Below are positions 11,836 to 22,740 of a stretch of 64,000 bases of DNA, piece after piece. The DNA is taken from positions 113,574,095 to 113,638,094 of the forward strand of contig CM061920.1 in the NCBI GenBank assembly GCA_031002005.1, given 5' to 3'. Each line of letters starts with the position of its first letter. The first letter of the stretch is position 1. The translations under genes and the position numbers were made by a program. The DNA is from Vandiemenella viatica. Its lineage: Eukaryota > Arthropoda > Insecta > Orthoptera > Morabidae. The notes beneath the pieces are model-generated. The model was not told where the DNA came from, did not search any database, and worked only from the letters and a program-made list of their open reading frames with translations.

Positions 11836-12077
11836 TCAGAAGAGAGTTTTTCTTTTCGTTTTCTTTGGCAGTCGCATGCCTCGAGTACGCTTGGCAACAG
11901 CGCCTGTGGAAGGCTGTTTGAATTCGCCCGCGCAGCGCTCTTATTGGCCAACTTTAGCTGCGTATAACTCAAAAACGGTACGACTTTTACTAGAATTTTT
12001 TTTGTATTTATTTCGTTAGTGCAACGTCCCGAACACTGCCCTTACCCACCGATGAGTGAATTTCTGACCACCCTGTA

Positions 12078-13050
12078 TATGGGTTTCTAAGATAACCAAC
12101 ATGCCTCAATTTCATTATGGATTCCTATTTAACTTCATAAGACAAATCGAAAAAGAAGAAATTTTTTTATATTTACTTATTCTTCTTGATAAATCGTCTC
12201 TCACAACTGAGATGGTTTGGTTGAAATGTGACCTAGATGTGATTTCCGTTAGATTATGGATTCTTATCTAACTTCAATGGTGCGATATTGTATCCATAAA
12301 TTGAGGTGGTTAGTTTGAAATGCCACCCGGATGAGAAAAAATTCGGACAAAGTCATGGAGAACAATTCACTGAACATATACAATGGGTGCTTTAGTTTCT
12401 TCCTGGTGGTAGGTTGAAACGAGGCCTGAACCAGAAAAAAATGGAGAGTAGTTTACATCACGATACATGTTGTCAATAACATAGCATTTATCAAATTACT
12501 AATATTAGTTACAAATAATAGCAAAATATTTCATGCCTTATTCTACAATGTGGTCATTCAGGTACAGGTTGCATTTCAACCGAACCAAAACCTCAACTAA
12601 AAAATCAAACTATGTAGAAAGGCTTAAACATATGAAATGCATCGCAAAATACATTTCGGTTGATAACAATGTTGTTTACATGAGTATTCCTAGTTCGCGT
12701 AGCATAAGTTAACACAATTAATTTCATCATAAACTTACAGTATGTACTGCAATTGAAATAATGTACTCGCCTTTAAACATTCACCACATTGCGATATAAA
12801 CTTGACCCTAAGATCGCCATCAAAAATACAAGGAGCTATACCTATAACTAATTTTTGATATTCGATATCTCTAATACTTAAGTCAGATATGAAAATAAAA
12901 ATTTCTCTACTTTTGATTTGTCTCATTGAGTTACAAATTGCTGCTCCTCACTTGTATAGCAAAGAATGTGATACCACAAAACATTAGATTGTACTAAACT
13001 GTTTTTATTTCCAGAACTAAAGACTTAATACGAAGTTCTATTGATATTAA
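12078..13050 (-). repeat. Helitron-family internal modules, reverse orientation
   Basis: Words matching the 34126-36095 element appear in reverse complement: GGTTGAAATG.GACC (12220, 12320), TATACCTATAACTAATTTTTGA (12837), and TTGTCTCATTGAGTTAC (12917). No coding. It lies between the mariner-type element and the LINE 3' end. Confidence 0.4.
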
Positions 13051-13258
13051 AAATCATCAGCCTAGACATTATTTATTTATTTATCAATCTTGTTTCATGG
13101 ATCCATGCTGTGAAACATGTTAAGGTTATTACACATACATACAATATGAGTCATAATCATAGTAAAACAAAAATTATACGTTCCAAAGACAAATAAAGAG
13201 AATAACAATAGACATTTATTTTTACAACTGAATTTTGCAAAAGTCATATTGAATACAA

Positions 13259-16200
13259 TTAATTAATTTGTTCAAATTCTTGAATGGAGTAGAAGGAGTT
13301 GCCAATAAGATAATTTCTCAGGTTTTCTTTAAATGTATCTTTATTATCTGCAAACTGTTTTATACTCTTGGGAAGTTTACTAAACAGATGTATACCAGAA
13401 TAATTATCTCCTCTTTGCACTAATGACAGAGATGTTTGTGTTTTGTGCAAGTTATTTCTGTTTCTTGTATTGAAGTTGCGTACCTGTGAATTAGAAGTAA
13501 ACAGGTTAAAATGACCTGTGACAAAGCACATGAGAGAATATATATACTGAGAAGTCATTGTAAGAATATTGAGTTTTTAAAAAAATTGTCTGCAAGAAGT
13601 TCTTGGTTGAACCCTACACAACATCCTAATAGTTCTTTTCTGTGCTATGAAAACTTTTTTACTTTTTGAAGAGTTTCCCCAAAAGATTATGACATCACTG
13701 AATGAATATATGAGGAGTACACCTGTTTCCTTAATTCTAGATCTGCTGTTAGAGAAAGTGTTCGTATTGCAAAGGTAGCACTACTTAACTTCTTCAGTAG
13801 TGAAATGATATGTTCGTGCCAACAGAGTTTATCATCTATTTTAATACCAAGGAATTTTATACTCTTTGTTTCTAATATTGTGTTGTTTTTATAGCTTACT
13901 TGTAAATCTGGCTGTGCATAATTTTTTGTTTTAAACCTAATATGATGTGTTTTTTTTTCAAAATTAAATTTTAATGAATTTGCCTTAAACCAATTTGCTA
14001 CTTCACTAAGTACTTCACTTAAATTAAATTCTAGATTGCTGTTTGGTGTTTTTCTCACAGTCAGGTTAGTGTCATCTGCAAATAAAACAGTCTTAACTTT
14101 GTCAGATAAGTTTCCGGGAAGGTCATTGATATGCAACAACAAGAGGAGGGGTCCTAGGACAGAACCTTGTGGAATTCCATGTTTTATTTTCTCCCAGTCC
14201 GATGAAGCATCTTTACTTATTTTAGAATCAAAAAAACTTTTTGCATTCGACTTTCCATGTATGATTTAAACCATTTACCTGCGGTTCCATAAATACCATA
14301 GAATTCCATTTTCTTCAACAGTAATTCATGATTTACACAGTCAAATGCTTTTGCAAGATCACAAAATATTCCTACAGGGCTCATTTTATTATTCAGTTCT
14401 TCAAATGTGTTATTAAAAACGGAATAAATAGCCATTTCTATAGATGATCCTTTTTGGAATCCAAATTGTGATTTACTGATGATATTATTTTGTTTAACTT
14501 GTTTTATTACTCCACAGTACATGACTTTTTCAAAAATCTTTGAGAATCCTGAAAGTAATGAAATGGGACGATAGTTATCTACACATGTTGCTTCTCCTTT
14601 TTTAAACAACGGTTTTAACACTGCATATTTTAGTCTATTTGGAAACACAACTTGCATTAAGGATTCATTACAAATGTGGGAAAGTACACGATTGATACAA
14701 TCTTAACACCTTTTCAGTAATTTGATTAAAATATTGTCATAGCTGCAAGAATTTTTTGGTTTTAATTGTTTCATTAGTTTATATCTGAGACTGTTACTGG
14801 TGGCAACTGCATTTCCACAAATCTATTTGGGAAAGCAGTCTGAAGAAGCCTTAGGGCACTATGTGAGGATTACTTTTCTATGCCTACTTTCTCTACAACT
14901 CAAGTAAAATGTTTGTTAAATATTTCACAAACTTCCCCTACTTCACTATGAACAAATCCATTTTGTTTTATTTTTATGTACTTAGAGTGATTTACAGTAT
15001 TTCCTGTTTCAGTTTTTATTATATTTCATATAGTTTTCATCTTATTGCCTGAATTCTCTATTTTCTCTGATATATACCTGTTCTTGGCACGGTTAACATT
15101 CTGGCCTCGCATTTGGGAGGATGCAGGTTCGAATACCTGTCGAGGCATCCAGATTTTTGTTTTCCATGGTTTCCCCAAATCATTCCAGGTGGATGCCGGG
15201 ATGCTTCCTTCAAAAAGGCCATGGCCGAATTCCTTCCCATTCCTTGTCCCCAGTCCCATCCCACCTCTGACGACCTTAGCCGTCGACGAGGCGTAAAGCA
15301 TTAAGGAAAAAAAAAGTTCTTGGCCTTTCTTACTACATTTCTTAGTATTTTAGAATAAAATTTATAATGAGCTTTCAGTGTTTAGTTATCTGATTCTCTT
15401 ACTTTTAAGTACAGGTCCCTTTTTGTTTTACAAGATATTTTAATACCCTTTGTAATCCATCCCTTAACAGTTCATTGTTTGAAGTATTGACAACTTTCCT
15501 TTTTTTTTTTGAAACTTCCTTCAAAAAGTGTTAGAAAGATGTTGAGAAAGGACGCAACTTTTTCGTTAACATGCTGTGCATTGAACACTTATGACCATTG
15601 TTCATTATTTAACGAATCTATGAAATGTTTTATATTGTTTTCATTAATATTTCTTCTATATACTCAGCTTTTCTTTATCTGTTTAATGGTGTTTCTGGAC
15701 TTGATTCATATCAGCTGGGCATCATGATCTGAAATACCATTTATTACTGGAAGTATGTTGTAATTACTGTACTGAGAAATATCCATATAAAAATTATCAA
15801 TTACAGTCCTGCTGTTATTTTTTATTCTTGTAGGGAAATTTACAAGTGCCGTTAAGTTAAAAGACAACATCACGGCTTCCATATATAGCCTCTATTTGCA
15901 TTGATTAAGAAAGTCAACATTAAAATCTGCACATAAAACTATTTGTCTGTTATTTGTGAAATATTGTAGCAAAGACTCAAACTGAGATTAAAACAGTCTC
16001 AAATTTCCGGAGGGGGCCCTGTAAATTGCTATTACTAAGAGCTCTTCCTTACCACATTTCTAACACAGCATTCAAAGTGTTGTTCTATACGATACTTACT
16101 GACACCTACACTATTGCATTGAATATTATTTTTAACAAAAATCGCAACTCCCCCTTTCTCCATTTTACATCTACAAAAATGAGAACTTAGTTTATAATTT

Positions 16201-16521
16201 GGGATGGACAGCTGAGATATTCCTGTGTCAGACAAATGATGTTCAGATATACAAAAAAACATCTACATTGAAATTTCTGGAATTTTGAATCTCTTCTAGG
16301 CATAAGTTAATGTCATCAGTTTTACTAAATATTCCCCTTATATTTTGATGGAGAATAGTAGTCTGAACACTTTGATTCAATGAATTTAAATTGTTTACTT
16401 TATTAGTACATACTGGTATGCCAGATGAAATTTCTAATTTCAATAAGTTTTGATCAGGAGAGACATTAATTTCTTTTAGACATCTTAATACATTTATTTT
16501 ATTTACCCTAAAAATGGCCAC
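13259..16521 (-). pseudogene. CR1-like ORF2: endonuclease plus reverse transcriptase, broken
   Basis: Endonuclease pieces at 16521-16243 (ILHQNIRGIFSKTDDINL) and 16262-16035 (ISEHHLSDTGI, KGGVAIFVKN) match apurinic endonuclease motifs. Reverse-transcriptase pieces follow at 14657-14217 (NYRPISLLSGFSKIFEK, QFGFQKGSS, FCDLAKAFDCVNH) and 14142-13687 (FADDTNLTV, the catalytic F/YADD box; then KFLGIKID). The C-terminal part lies at 13558-13259. Pieces are separated by frameshifts and by the SINE at 15089-15315. No translation product can be full length. Confidence 0.75.
15089..15315 (+). mobile_element. tRNA-derived SINE, 5'-truncated copy
   Basis: Strong similarity to the full-length SINE at 56168-56424: TTCTGGCCTCGCATTTGGGA, B-box GGTTCGAATACC, CCATGGTTTCCCCAAATCAT, GGCCATGGCCGAATTCCTTC, then an A-rich tail. 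It is flanked by the 9-bp direct repeat GTTCTTGGC (15080-15088, 15316-15324). The A-box region is truncated. It interrupts the reverse-strand LINE ORF2, so it is younger than that insertion. Confidence 0.85.
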
Positions 16522-16676
16522 GACTTAACACCACTTATATCAGGAATACCTCTTTCACTGACCTGGCATCCCCTGATCTCATCATCATTAAGAAGCGAAA
16601 GCTTCCTTTTAACTCTGAAATTCAGATGGAGTCCATGGCGAGTATAACTGTCCCTACCAAAGCAGGCCAATATCTA

Positions 16677-17396
16677 TCAAACCAATGTGTAAATTTGCTG
16701 GCTGCCAGAGAACCCTTTCCAATGACGAGTTTTTATGCCTAATTTTATGCCACATCCAAGGTTTATCATAACGCTTAACAAACCCACAAATCCCACATTG
16801 GTCTGACATCTGTTTGTGGAAATGTGAGAAATGTCTTCCTCAGTTGAATAATTCAGGTCCTTATCAAGAGTATTTTCTGGTCCCCCTACAATTACAATAT
16901 AATCCTTCTTTGAGAAATCTTTCCCTAATTCTTCCACATTTGCTACAGCACTTCCAAAATCTGCATTTGGTTTGAAAATCTGGCTCCAAGTCAGACTGAA
17001 CCATTCACTGATTCCCCTCCCATGACTGCTTCCAAGTAACAGTACCTTCCTACGTTTAGATACCCCCTGAAAAGTTATCCCTTTTACTTTACAAGATCCC
17101 AGATCATTCAGTCCAACTTGACGGTCATCAAATTCACCATCTAGATCTTCCAATGGCCGAAACACATTGGATGTCTCCAGCTGAAAACCATCAGACAGAC
17201 AGCGTCTCCTAACTCTCCTGCCGTAGCTGACTTCCCTCCACTCACTGTTCTGCCTAAGCCTAAGAACTGAGTTTTCTGCCTTCAGGGCATTTAAATCCCT
17301 CTCTGCAGATGCCAGATCTGACTGGATCTTCAGAATCCGCTGCTCCTGATCCTTAATTATTGTGAATAGAATGAATCTACTTTCAGCTCCAAACAC
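16677..17396 (-). CDS. LINE ORF1 with coiled coil and SGNH-like segment (defective element)
   Basis: An open frame of 239 codons. Residues about 12-45 form a heptad-like coiled coil (DQEQRILKIQSDLASAERDL). After a basic linker, VLLLGSSHGRGI near residue 118 matches block I (GDS/GSSH) of the SGNH esterase-like domain found in CR1-type ORF1 proteins, and IVIVGGPENT near residue 166 resembles block III (GGxN). CR1-type ORF1 proteins are thought to bind RNA and aid retrotransposition. The C-terminus may be shifted, since the last residues lack similarity to anything I know and the downstream ORF2 is broken. Confidence 0.6.
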   Translation of the reverse strand: MFGAESRFILFTIIKDQEQRILKIQSDLASAERDLNALKAENSVLRLRQNSEWREVSYGRRVRRRCLSDGFQLETSNVFRPLEDLDGEFDDRQVGLNDLGSCKVKGITFQGVSKRRKVLLLGSSHGRGISEWFSLTWSQIFKPNADFGSAVANVEELGKDFSKKDYIVIVGGPENTLDKDLNYSTEEDISHISTNRCQTNVGFVGLLSVMINLGCGIKLGIKTRHWKGFSGSQQIYTLV

Positions 17397-17454
17397 CGGA
17401 TATTTCAGCTGACATTCAGTATCTTGAGAACTAAAATAGATTATAATAAAAGAT

Positions 17455-18289
17455 AAATTATGTCAGAAACTCACATGTATAATGCAAAATGTAATTCAAA
17501 AACATTGAATTTTCCTAAACTGTATATACTTCCAACAGTAAAGGTGTAATACAAGGTTCTATTAATCACTGTGAAGTGAATGAATACACTTTGTGCACTA
17601 AACGCCAAATATTCAGCCTTTTATTGAAATGTCAAAAATGAATAACTGAAAAACATAATCTATAGTAAAAGCATGAAAGCTATATTAGTCGTCACTACAG
17701 TGCTATCCCAAATGCCAGTAAAATTCTAGGATTAGTGTTACCTGTATGAGTGAATATAATCTATTTAGAATAATATTTTCATAAATAAATTAATGTTTTT
17801 ATTGTAACAGTAAAGATTATAGCCAAAGACATTATAATTGTGCTGCCAGAAATCGTGGTCAAAGAAAATCTCTGTTGTTAAAGTTTCTCGCATTCAGTAC
17901 AGCCATTTTTGGCGTTTAAAACTAAATCTTCCGAATTAAAGGAAAGGATATTGAAGTTTTATTTAGCTTGGAGTATGCAACATAGGTACTACTATTAATT
18001 ACTTTTGATGCTTTCATTAAAGGCTATATTCAAAGACATTGTAGCTGCGTGTTAAATATGAAGCATGGTAAGAAGTATGCCACATCTAGTGGTTCCATCT
18101 TTGGTATTTATCACCACATGTTGAGAATTTCATGTAATGCTCCAGCATTATGTAATGCAGAAACGTAAGACATTCCAAACAACTGAATTGAGATTCTTAG
18201 CTTTAAAACGATGAAAACTCCATTGAAATCTGCTCAATAGTTTCTGAGTTTTTCTAGTTTATCCGGTTTTTGTTTTATAGATATAGATA
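17455..18289 (-). mobile_element. Helitron-like element, 5' end at right
   Basis: The reverse complement begins TCTATATCTATAAAACAAAA (from about 18289), then continues CTCAGAAACTATTGAGCAGA and TTTCAATGGAGTTTTCATCG. It aligns with the plus-strand copy starting at 34126 for at least 200 bp, including GAGCATTA.ATGAAATTCT and CACTAGATGT.GCATACTTC. The TC start and following AT-rich segment fit a Helitron 5' terminus. No coding, and the 3' end was not identified. Confidence 0.4.
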
Positions 18290-18967
18290 GATTAGTTACT
18301 TTTTGCTTTCTTCATAACTTTAATTTTATAAAGGCCATTACTATGCTGCTGACAGAGGATTCCCTTGAAAAATTTGCATTCCATATTCCAAAATTTTCCA
18401 GTCATAATTCTTAAGGGGTCATCAAAGCTTTCCCCATCTGTACATCTTAACCAAGAAAAATTTGCCATATTTATTGGCCTGTTGGCCTTTATCTCATGCT
18501 TTGGAAAGAAGGAATGAGGGGAAGATTTCCACATTTTTTGTGGTGCTTCTTTTGGTTCTCTGCAAAAACTAATTAATTAATTAAAACATTACATTTCAGC
18601 TATAGTGTCTGTGGCTTCTACCAGAAGACTGAAATACACATTGCAGTACCTTAAATTTTAATTTGGTTTATTTGATTCCACTGTGAAAACACTGACAATG
18701 GTTGGAACATTATTAATTTATACACTGTTGATTTAACAACTAGAGTTTGGGATAAAAATTGGTACAATATTTTTGAAGTCTGCTTAATCCTAGAATGATT
18801 ATTTTGCATATTGAACTATTTTAGTAATACTACCAATCATATTATCAAAACTCAATGTAGTTAACTGTGTAATAGGTCTTGGTTCTCTTAAGAACTGATA
18901 TCTGCTCAGGGGAACAATAATTTGTGGAGTATTTTTTTCCTCATAAAGCTAACCTTTTTTTTTTCAG
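18290..18967. other. Caspase intron or upstream region
   Basis: No coding recognised. A pyrimidine tract with TTTTTTTTTCAG at the end (about 18955-18967) is the splice acceptor for the first caspase exon. Confidence 0.5.
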
Positions 18968-19138
18968 GTATACCGAATGTTGTCAAGTCCAAAAGGTTAT
19001 GCTCTTATAATAAATAATGTGTACTTTAATGGCATTGAACCAGTGAGAGTAGGTGCAAATTTTGATGAGAAAAATTTAAAAGATCTACTTGAAGGCTTGG
19101 GTTATTCTGTTATTGTATGGCATGATCTAGGATATCAG
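18968..19138 (+). CDS. Caspase exon A (start of p20 domain)
   Basis: The exon follows a T-rich acceptor ending CAG (18965-18967) and stops at CAG before GTAAGT (19139). It has 171 nt, phase 0 at both ends. It encodes YRMLSSPKGYALIINNVYF, the opening beta strand of the caspase p20 domain, then VRVGANFDEKNLKDLLEGLG, where the Arg is part of the substrate-pocket region (R.G...D..NL..L in the family). Caspases are cysteine proteases that cleave after Asp in apoptosis. The YRM.S.P.GYALIINN opening is most like Dronc or caspase-2-type initiators. Exons encoding the prodomain (CARD, if present) were not found upstream. The next exon, 11.4 kb downstream, joins in phase. Confidence 0.85.
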
Positions 19139-20514
19139 GTAAGTGTATTTATTGTTTTAGTAAACATGTACTCAGACAATAAAGTTAATTGTGTACTGTG
19201 GCAGTGCAGTATGACCACAGCATGGCAAATACCATATAGGGCTGATGGTAGAGTGTTCAGATTGTTGTGAGGTAGCAACCTAAGTTGAAGCGTTTGCTGA
19301 TGGGGCACATTTGTTCTGCATTCTATTGAACAGTATGTTGATTAACTGTGCTGAGGAAAGCTTTCAGATATCCTTGAAATGTTTGCACAATGGTTTAAGT
19401 GTTTTCATGATGGAATAGAATTGTCAATGCACCATAAACACTTACAATTTAACACTATCAAATACTTTGACAATTTAATTTAGCCAACTGCCACAGCATT
19501 AAGGGAGAAAAAAAGGTCTTTCTGTGCATTAGAGATTGATGCTGTAACAAATAGTTCTAAAGAAAGTATTGATACTTCAAAACCCAAGTTTTAACAAACA
19601 AAAACAAAAAAATCATATGATGAACTGCTATTAAAATTATGATCCCAAAATGAAATGCAGAGTAAAGTTTTGCCCAAATAAATAGTTTAAAATGCTCTTT
19701 CCCTCCTTCTTTATTAACATGAAGTTTCTTTTTTATGAAGGCTCATGTCCATAGTATGCAGAACAAGCTTGGTTGCTTCTCTTTTGCAGTGCACATCTCT
19801 GTGCAGTGGTAATCCTCCAGCTCTTGCTTTCTGAAATACGTGTTCCATTGGCCTCACTCCTACAGATTGTTTCGGTAACTGAAAGCCATTATCTCTTGAC
19901 TCTCTCGACATTCAGCACAAAGTGATTTGAGAACCCGGTATTATTCCAAAATTGGAATTAATCCATTATTTCAAGATAATGTAGACTAAGAAGCTCATTA
20001 CCGTGAAAGTGGGTTTACTCTAAAGCATTTTAAGGTTTTTTTAAAAAGTAATTTATAGTGTGATTAGAGGTTATTATTTCATATTATTCTTCTTCCTTTC
20101 AGTTCTAAGTGTAAATGTATTTCTGATGACTGAAAAATCTGTTTAACTGCTGAATTACTGAATTCCGAATGTACCTTGATTGCTTTTGAAGTGATAGGTT
20201 TGTTATATCCATCATAAGTTATTCAGATATGTATGTTGATGAAACTAAGGAAAATGGAAGTGGCTTCTAGGCGATATAAATAACAAAGGAAAGGGAAATT
20301 AACCCACCATGCCAAAGCTGATGGATGCGATAAGAGATATTACAAAAGGTAGACAACAATAATATACAATATTTTGGTAATGACCTTCCTCAAGTAGTAG
20401 ACAAACGGACCATTAGGTTCCGGACTTACTTGCACACAGAACATCACCCAATGACTGTCAACCTGGCTATTCTAGACATAGTTTTTATTTGAAAATTCAA
20501 CTGAGAGTAGCCTT
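19139..20514. other. Caspase intron 1, first part: no further gene
   Basis: AT-rich intronic DNA. A 65-codon open stretch on the minus strand (19911-19714) lacks any domain or splice support and is not called. Confidence 0.5.
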
Positions 20515-21620
20515 CTATAGTCGTTGAGCAGATAAAGCCAAAGTTGGCCAAGATTTCTGGCAAATCAACAAGCTTACAGACAACTTAAAACAGAAAGTCA
20601 GATCAGCCAATTGTCTGTGACTAATTAGGATACTGAGCTTATATTGCTGATAAATATCATTGAAAATGATTACATCATCATGACGCTTATAATGGCATAA
20701 ACATTTACAGAATTTTTGTTGAATTTTTTCAATGTGATTGCTGTTTAATTCAGTAAACAGATACCAGACCACAGACACACAATTGAGTATTGACTTGAGG
20801 AACGATGAGAAAAGAAGAATCAATGTTTTGGTATTCCTGAACTCCTTGCTTCCTCTAAAAATAAAATCTAGGCTTCAATAAATATGAATTGTCATGTAAT
20901 TAATATGTTCAGAGAAGTTAAATGCCTCATCAGTAATCACACCAGTATCTTTTATTGTTTTAACTGTTTGGACAATTTGATCTTCAAACAGATAAATTGC
21001 GGGCAGTTGGTTATGGGATCACGAGAACGAGATCATTGCATATTCTTTTATGGTTAATGTCAACTTGTTCTTCACACTTCTCAAGTTAACAGATATTGTG
21101 CTGGGTGATACATAGCTCTTTTTCATCTCTAATTCCTCTATAAATCTTCATATCATCCACACATAATTGATATTCAAATATGATGTTTTCACCAATATTG
21201 TTGACAAAGATAGGATTTGACCTAGATGGGGAACTCTGTAACACAGGTAGTGACATCAAATTCATTTGGTAGGTGACCGAAACCATTCCAGTGCTTTAGA
21301 TCTGACACCATATACCCGCAGTTTTTGTAACAATATGTTATGGTAATGTCAAAGGTCTTGCAGAATTCTGTATAAAGTGTATGTTTTTCTTTACCTCTGC
21401 CCAGTGATTTTAGCATGTAGTTAACATACTCATATAGGTTGGTAGTTATCTGGTAACTATAATATTATTGAAAACAAATGTCAATTTTGGTAATACTATT
21501 TTAATATCATTTTCACACTTGACTTTATCTCCAGATTTATGGATGGGGTTGATGTACAACAATTTCCAGATTCTTGAAAATTATTAGTTTCCAAAGACTT
21601 ATTAAAAAATATTTAGCGAT
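20515..21620 (-). mobile_element. LINE reverse-transcriptase fragment, decayed
   Basis: Minus-strand open pieces in domain order: 21416-21222 (YTEFCKTFDITITYCY, degenerate YxDFxKAFDxVxH motif), 21286-21086 (IFVNNIGENIIFEYQLCVDDMKIYR, degenerate F.NDI...YADD.KI), and 20823-20515 (LNCVSVVWYLF, IEKIQQKFCKCLC, the post-RT EYASVVW...IE+VQ+KF region). The catalytic YADD is CVDD here. It is jockey/R1-like and dead. Confidence 0.55.
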
Positions 21621-21764
21621 GACAATTTACATTATCAAAGTGGACTCGGAGATATGTGCATTGTAAGAAACTGACCTTTCTATGAATCCTAGATTTGCTT
21701 CAGATGGATATTACTCACCACAGAATCGATGGAATATTATCTTGCAGTTTCTGCTACTTAATTG

Positions 21765-22740
21765 GTCTTTATTTATTTATTTATCAATCTTGTTCCATGG
21801 ATCCCTGCTGAGGAAGTACCTCTGGGATGTGAAACATGTCATTGTTGATACATATACACATAATATGAGTGATATCATAGTAAATATATATATAGGATAA
21901 AGGAAACAAAGAAACTGCCGCGAGGCACTGAAAATAAGATAGGATAGGGAAAATAAACAGTTACCCGTCACTTACCACAGATGAAGGCAGGAGGGCGAGA
22001 CACGTGAGGAAGACTAAAAAGTCGAAATATTGTGTAATTCTTTTGTTTTTTTGTGTTTTTACGTGTCTCGCCCTCCTGCCTTCATCTGTGGTAAGTGACG
22101 GGTAACTGTTTATTTTCCCTATCCTATCTTATTTTAAATATATATATATATACATATTTTACAAATACAAGAAATAATAATAAACATACATTTTTGCAAC
22201 TGAGTTTTGCAAACGTCATAATGAGTACAATTAATTATTTTCTTCAAATTCTTGAATGGAGTAGAAGGAGTTGCCAATAAGATAATCTCTAAGTTTTTGT
22301 TTGAATACATTTTTATTATCTGAAAGCTGTTTTATACGATTAGGTAGTTTATTAAACAGATGTATCCCAGAATAATTAACTCCTCTTTGTACTAATGACA
22401 GAGATGTTTGTGTTTTATGCAGGTTATTTTTGTTTCTTGTATTGAAACTGTGTACCTGTGAATTAGGTGTAAACAGGTTAAAATTTTCTATGACAAAGCT
22501 CATGAGAGAATATATATACTGAGAATACATTGTAAGAATATTGAGTTTCTTAAAGAGTTGTCTGCAAGAAGTTCTTGGTTTTACCTTACACAGAAACCTA
22601 ATAGCTCTTTTCTGTGCTATGAAAACGTTTTTACTTTGTGAAGAGTTTCCCCAAAAAATTATGCCATATGACATTACTAAATGAAAATATGAGGAGTATG
22701 ATTCAAACAACATACAATAAACTAAGGAGAACTTCATTTC
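21765..22740 (-). mobile_element. CR1-like LINE 3' end, 5'-truncated second copy
   Basis: Minus-strand coding 22737-22231 aligns closely with the end of the LINE at 13259-13690: both have YIYSLM, FNTRN.NNLHKTQTSLSLVQ, and end LIGNSFYSIQEFE. The 3' ends of both copies share TTTATTTATTTATCAATCTTG and CATGGATCC (13070; 21770). An inverted-repeat element is inserted at about 21900-22136, in the 3' untranslated part. Confidence 0.75.
21927..22136. repeat. Perfect hairpin element, Penelope-LTR-like
   Basis: Two ~76-bp arms are exact or almost exact reverse complements: GAAAATAAGATAGGATAGGG through ATGAAGGCAGGAGGGCGAGA to CACGT on the left (about 21927-22003), and the mirror on the right (about 22059-22136). 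The ~55-bp spacer contains TGAGGAAGACTAAAAAGTCG followed by AAATATTGTG. This is a small stem (GACT/AGTC) plus GAAA, as in the hammerhead-like motif of the Penelope element at 59825. It has no coding. Confidence 0.6.

Larger units (their letters stand above)
9556..12075 (+). mobile_element. Mariner-superfamily transposon with ~320-bp TIRs
   Basis: The ends CAGGGTGGTCAGAAATTCAC (9556) and its inverted counterpart (ending 12075) are flanked by TA on both sides (9554-9555, 12076-12077). Inverted homology continues for about 320 bp (9556-9870 and 11765-12075). Within the arms is a tRNA-like sequence with an intact B-box. The core carries a broken transposase reading from left to right. The TA target and DDE domain place it in the Tc1/mariner superfamily. 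The N-terminal part resembles the DUF4817 helix-turn-helix proteins of arthropods. Confidence 0.8.
13055..17440 (-). mobile_element. CR1-like non-LTR retrotransposon, nearly full length but broken
   Basis: The minus strand carries, in order, a coiled-coil/esterase ORF1 (17396-16677), an apurinic endonuclease domain, reverse transcriptase and a C-terminal region (ORF2, 16521-13259). The 3' end near 13060 has an ATTT-type simple repeat, and the same 3' end recurs at about 21770. The arrangement is that of the CR1/L2/Daphne group. A SINE is nested at 15089-15315. Numerous frameshifts and stops make it defective. Confidence 0.75.

Noticed and set aside
19714..19911. 65-codon minus-strand open frame inside the caspase intron
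   Set aside because: No recognisable domain, no promoter or splice signal. Length is within chance expectation.
22240..22740. Independent host gene with a 168-codon frame
   Set aside because: The frame matches the C-terminus of the CR1-like LINE at 13259-13690, so it is a truncated retrotransposon copy.
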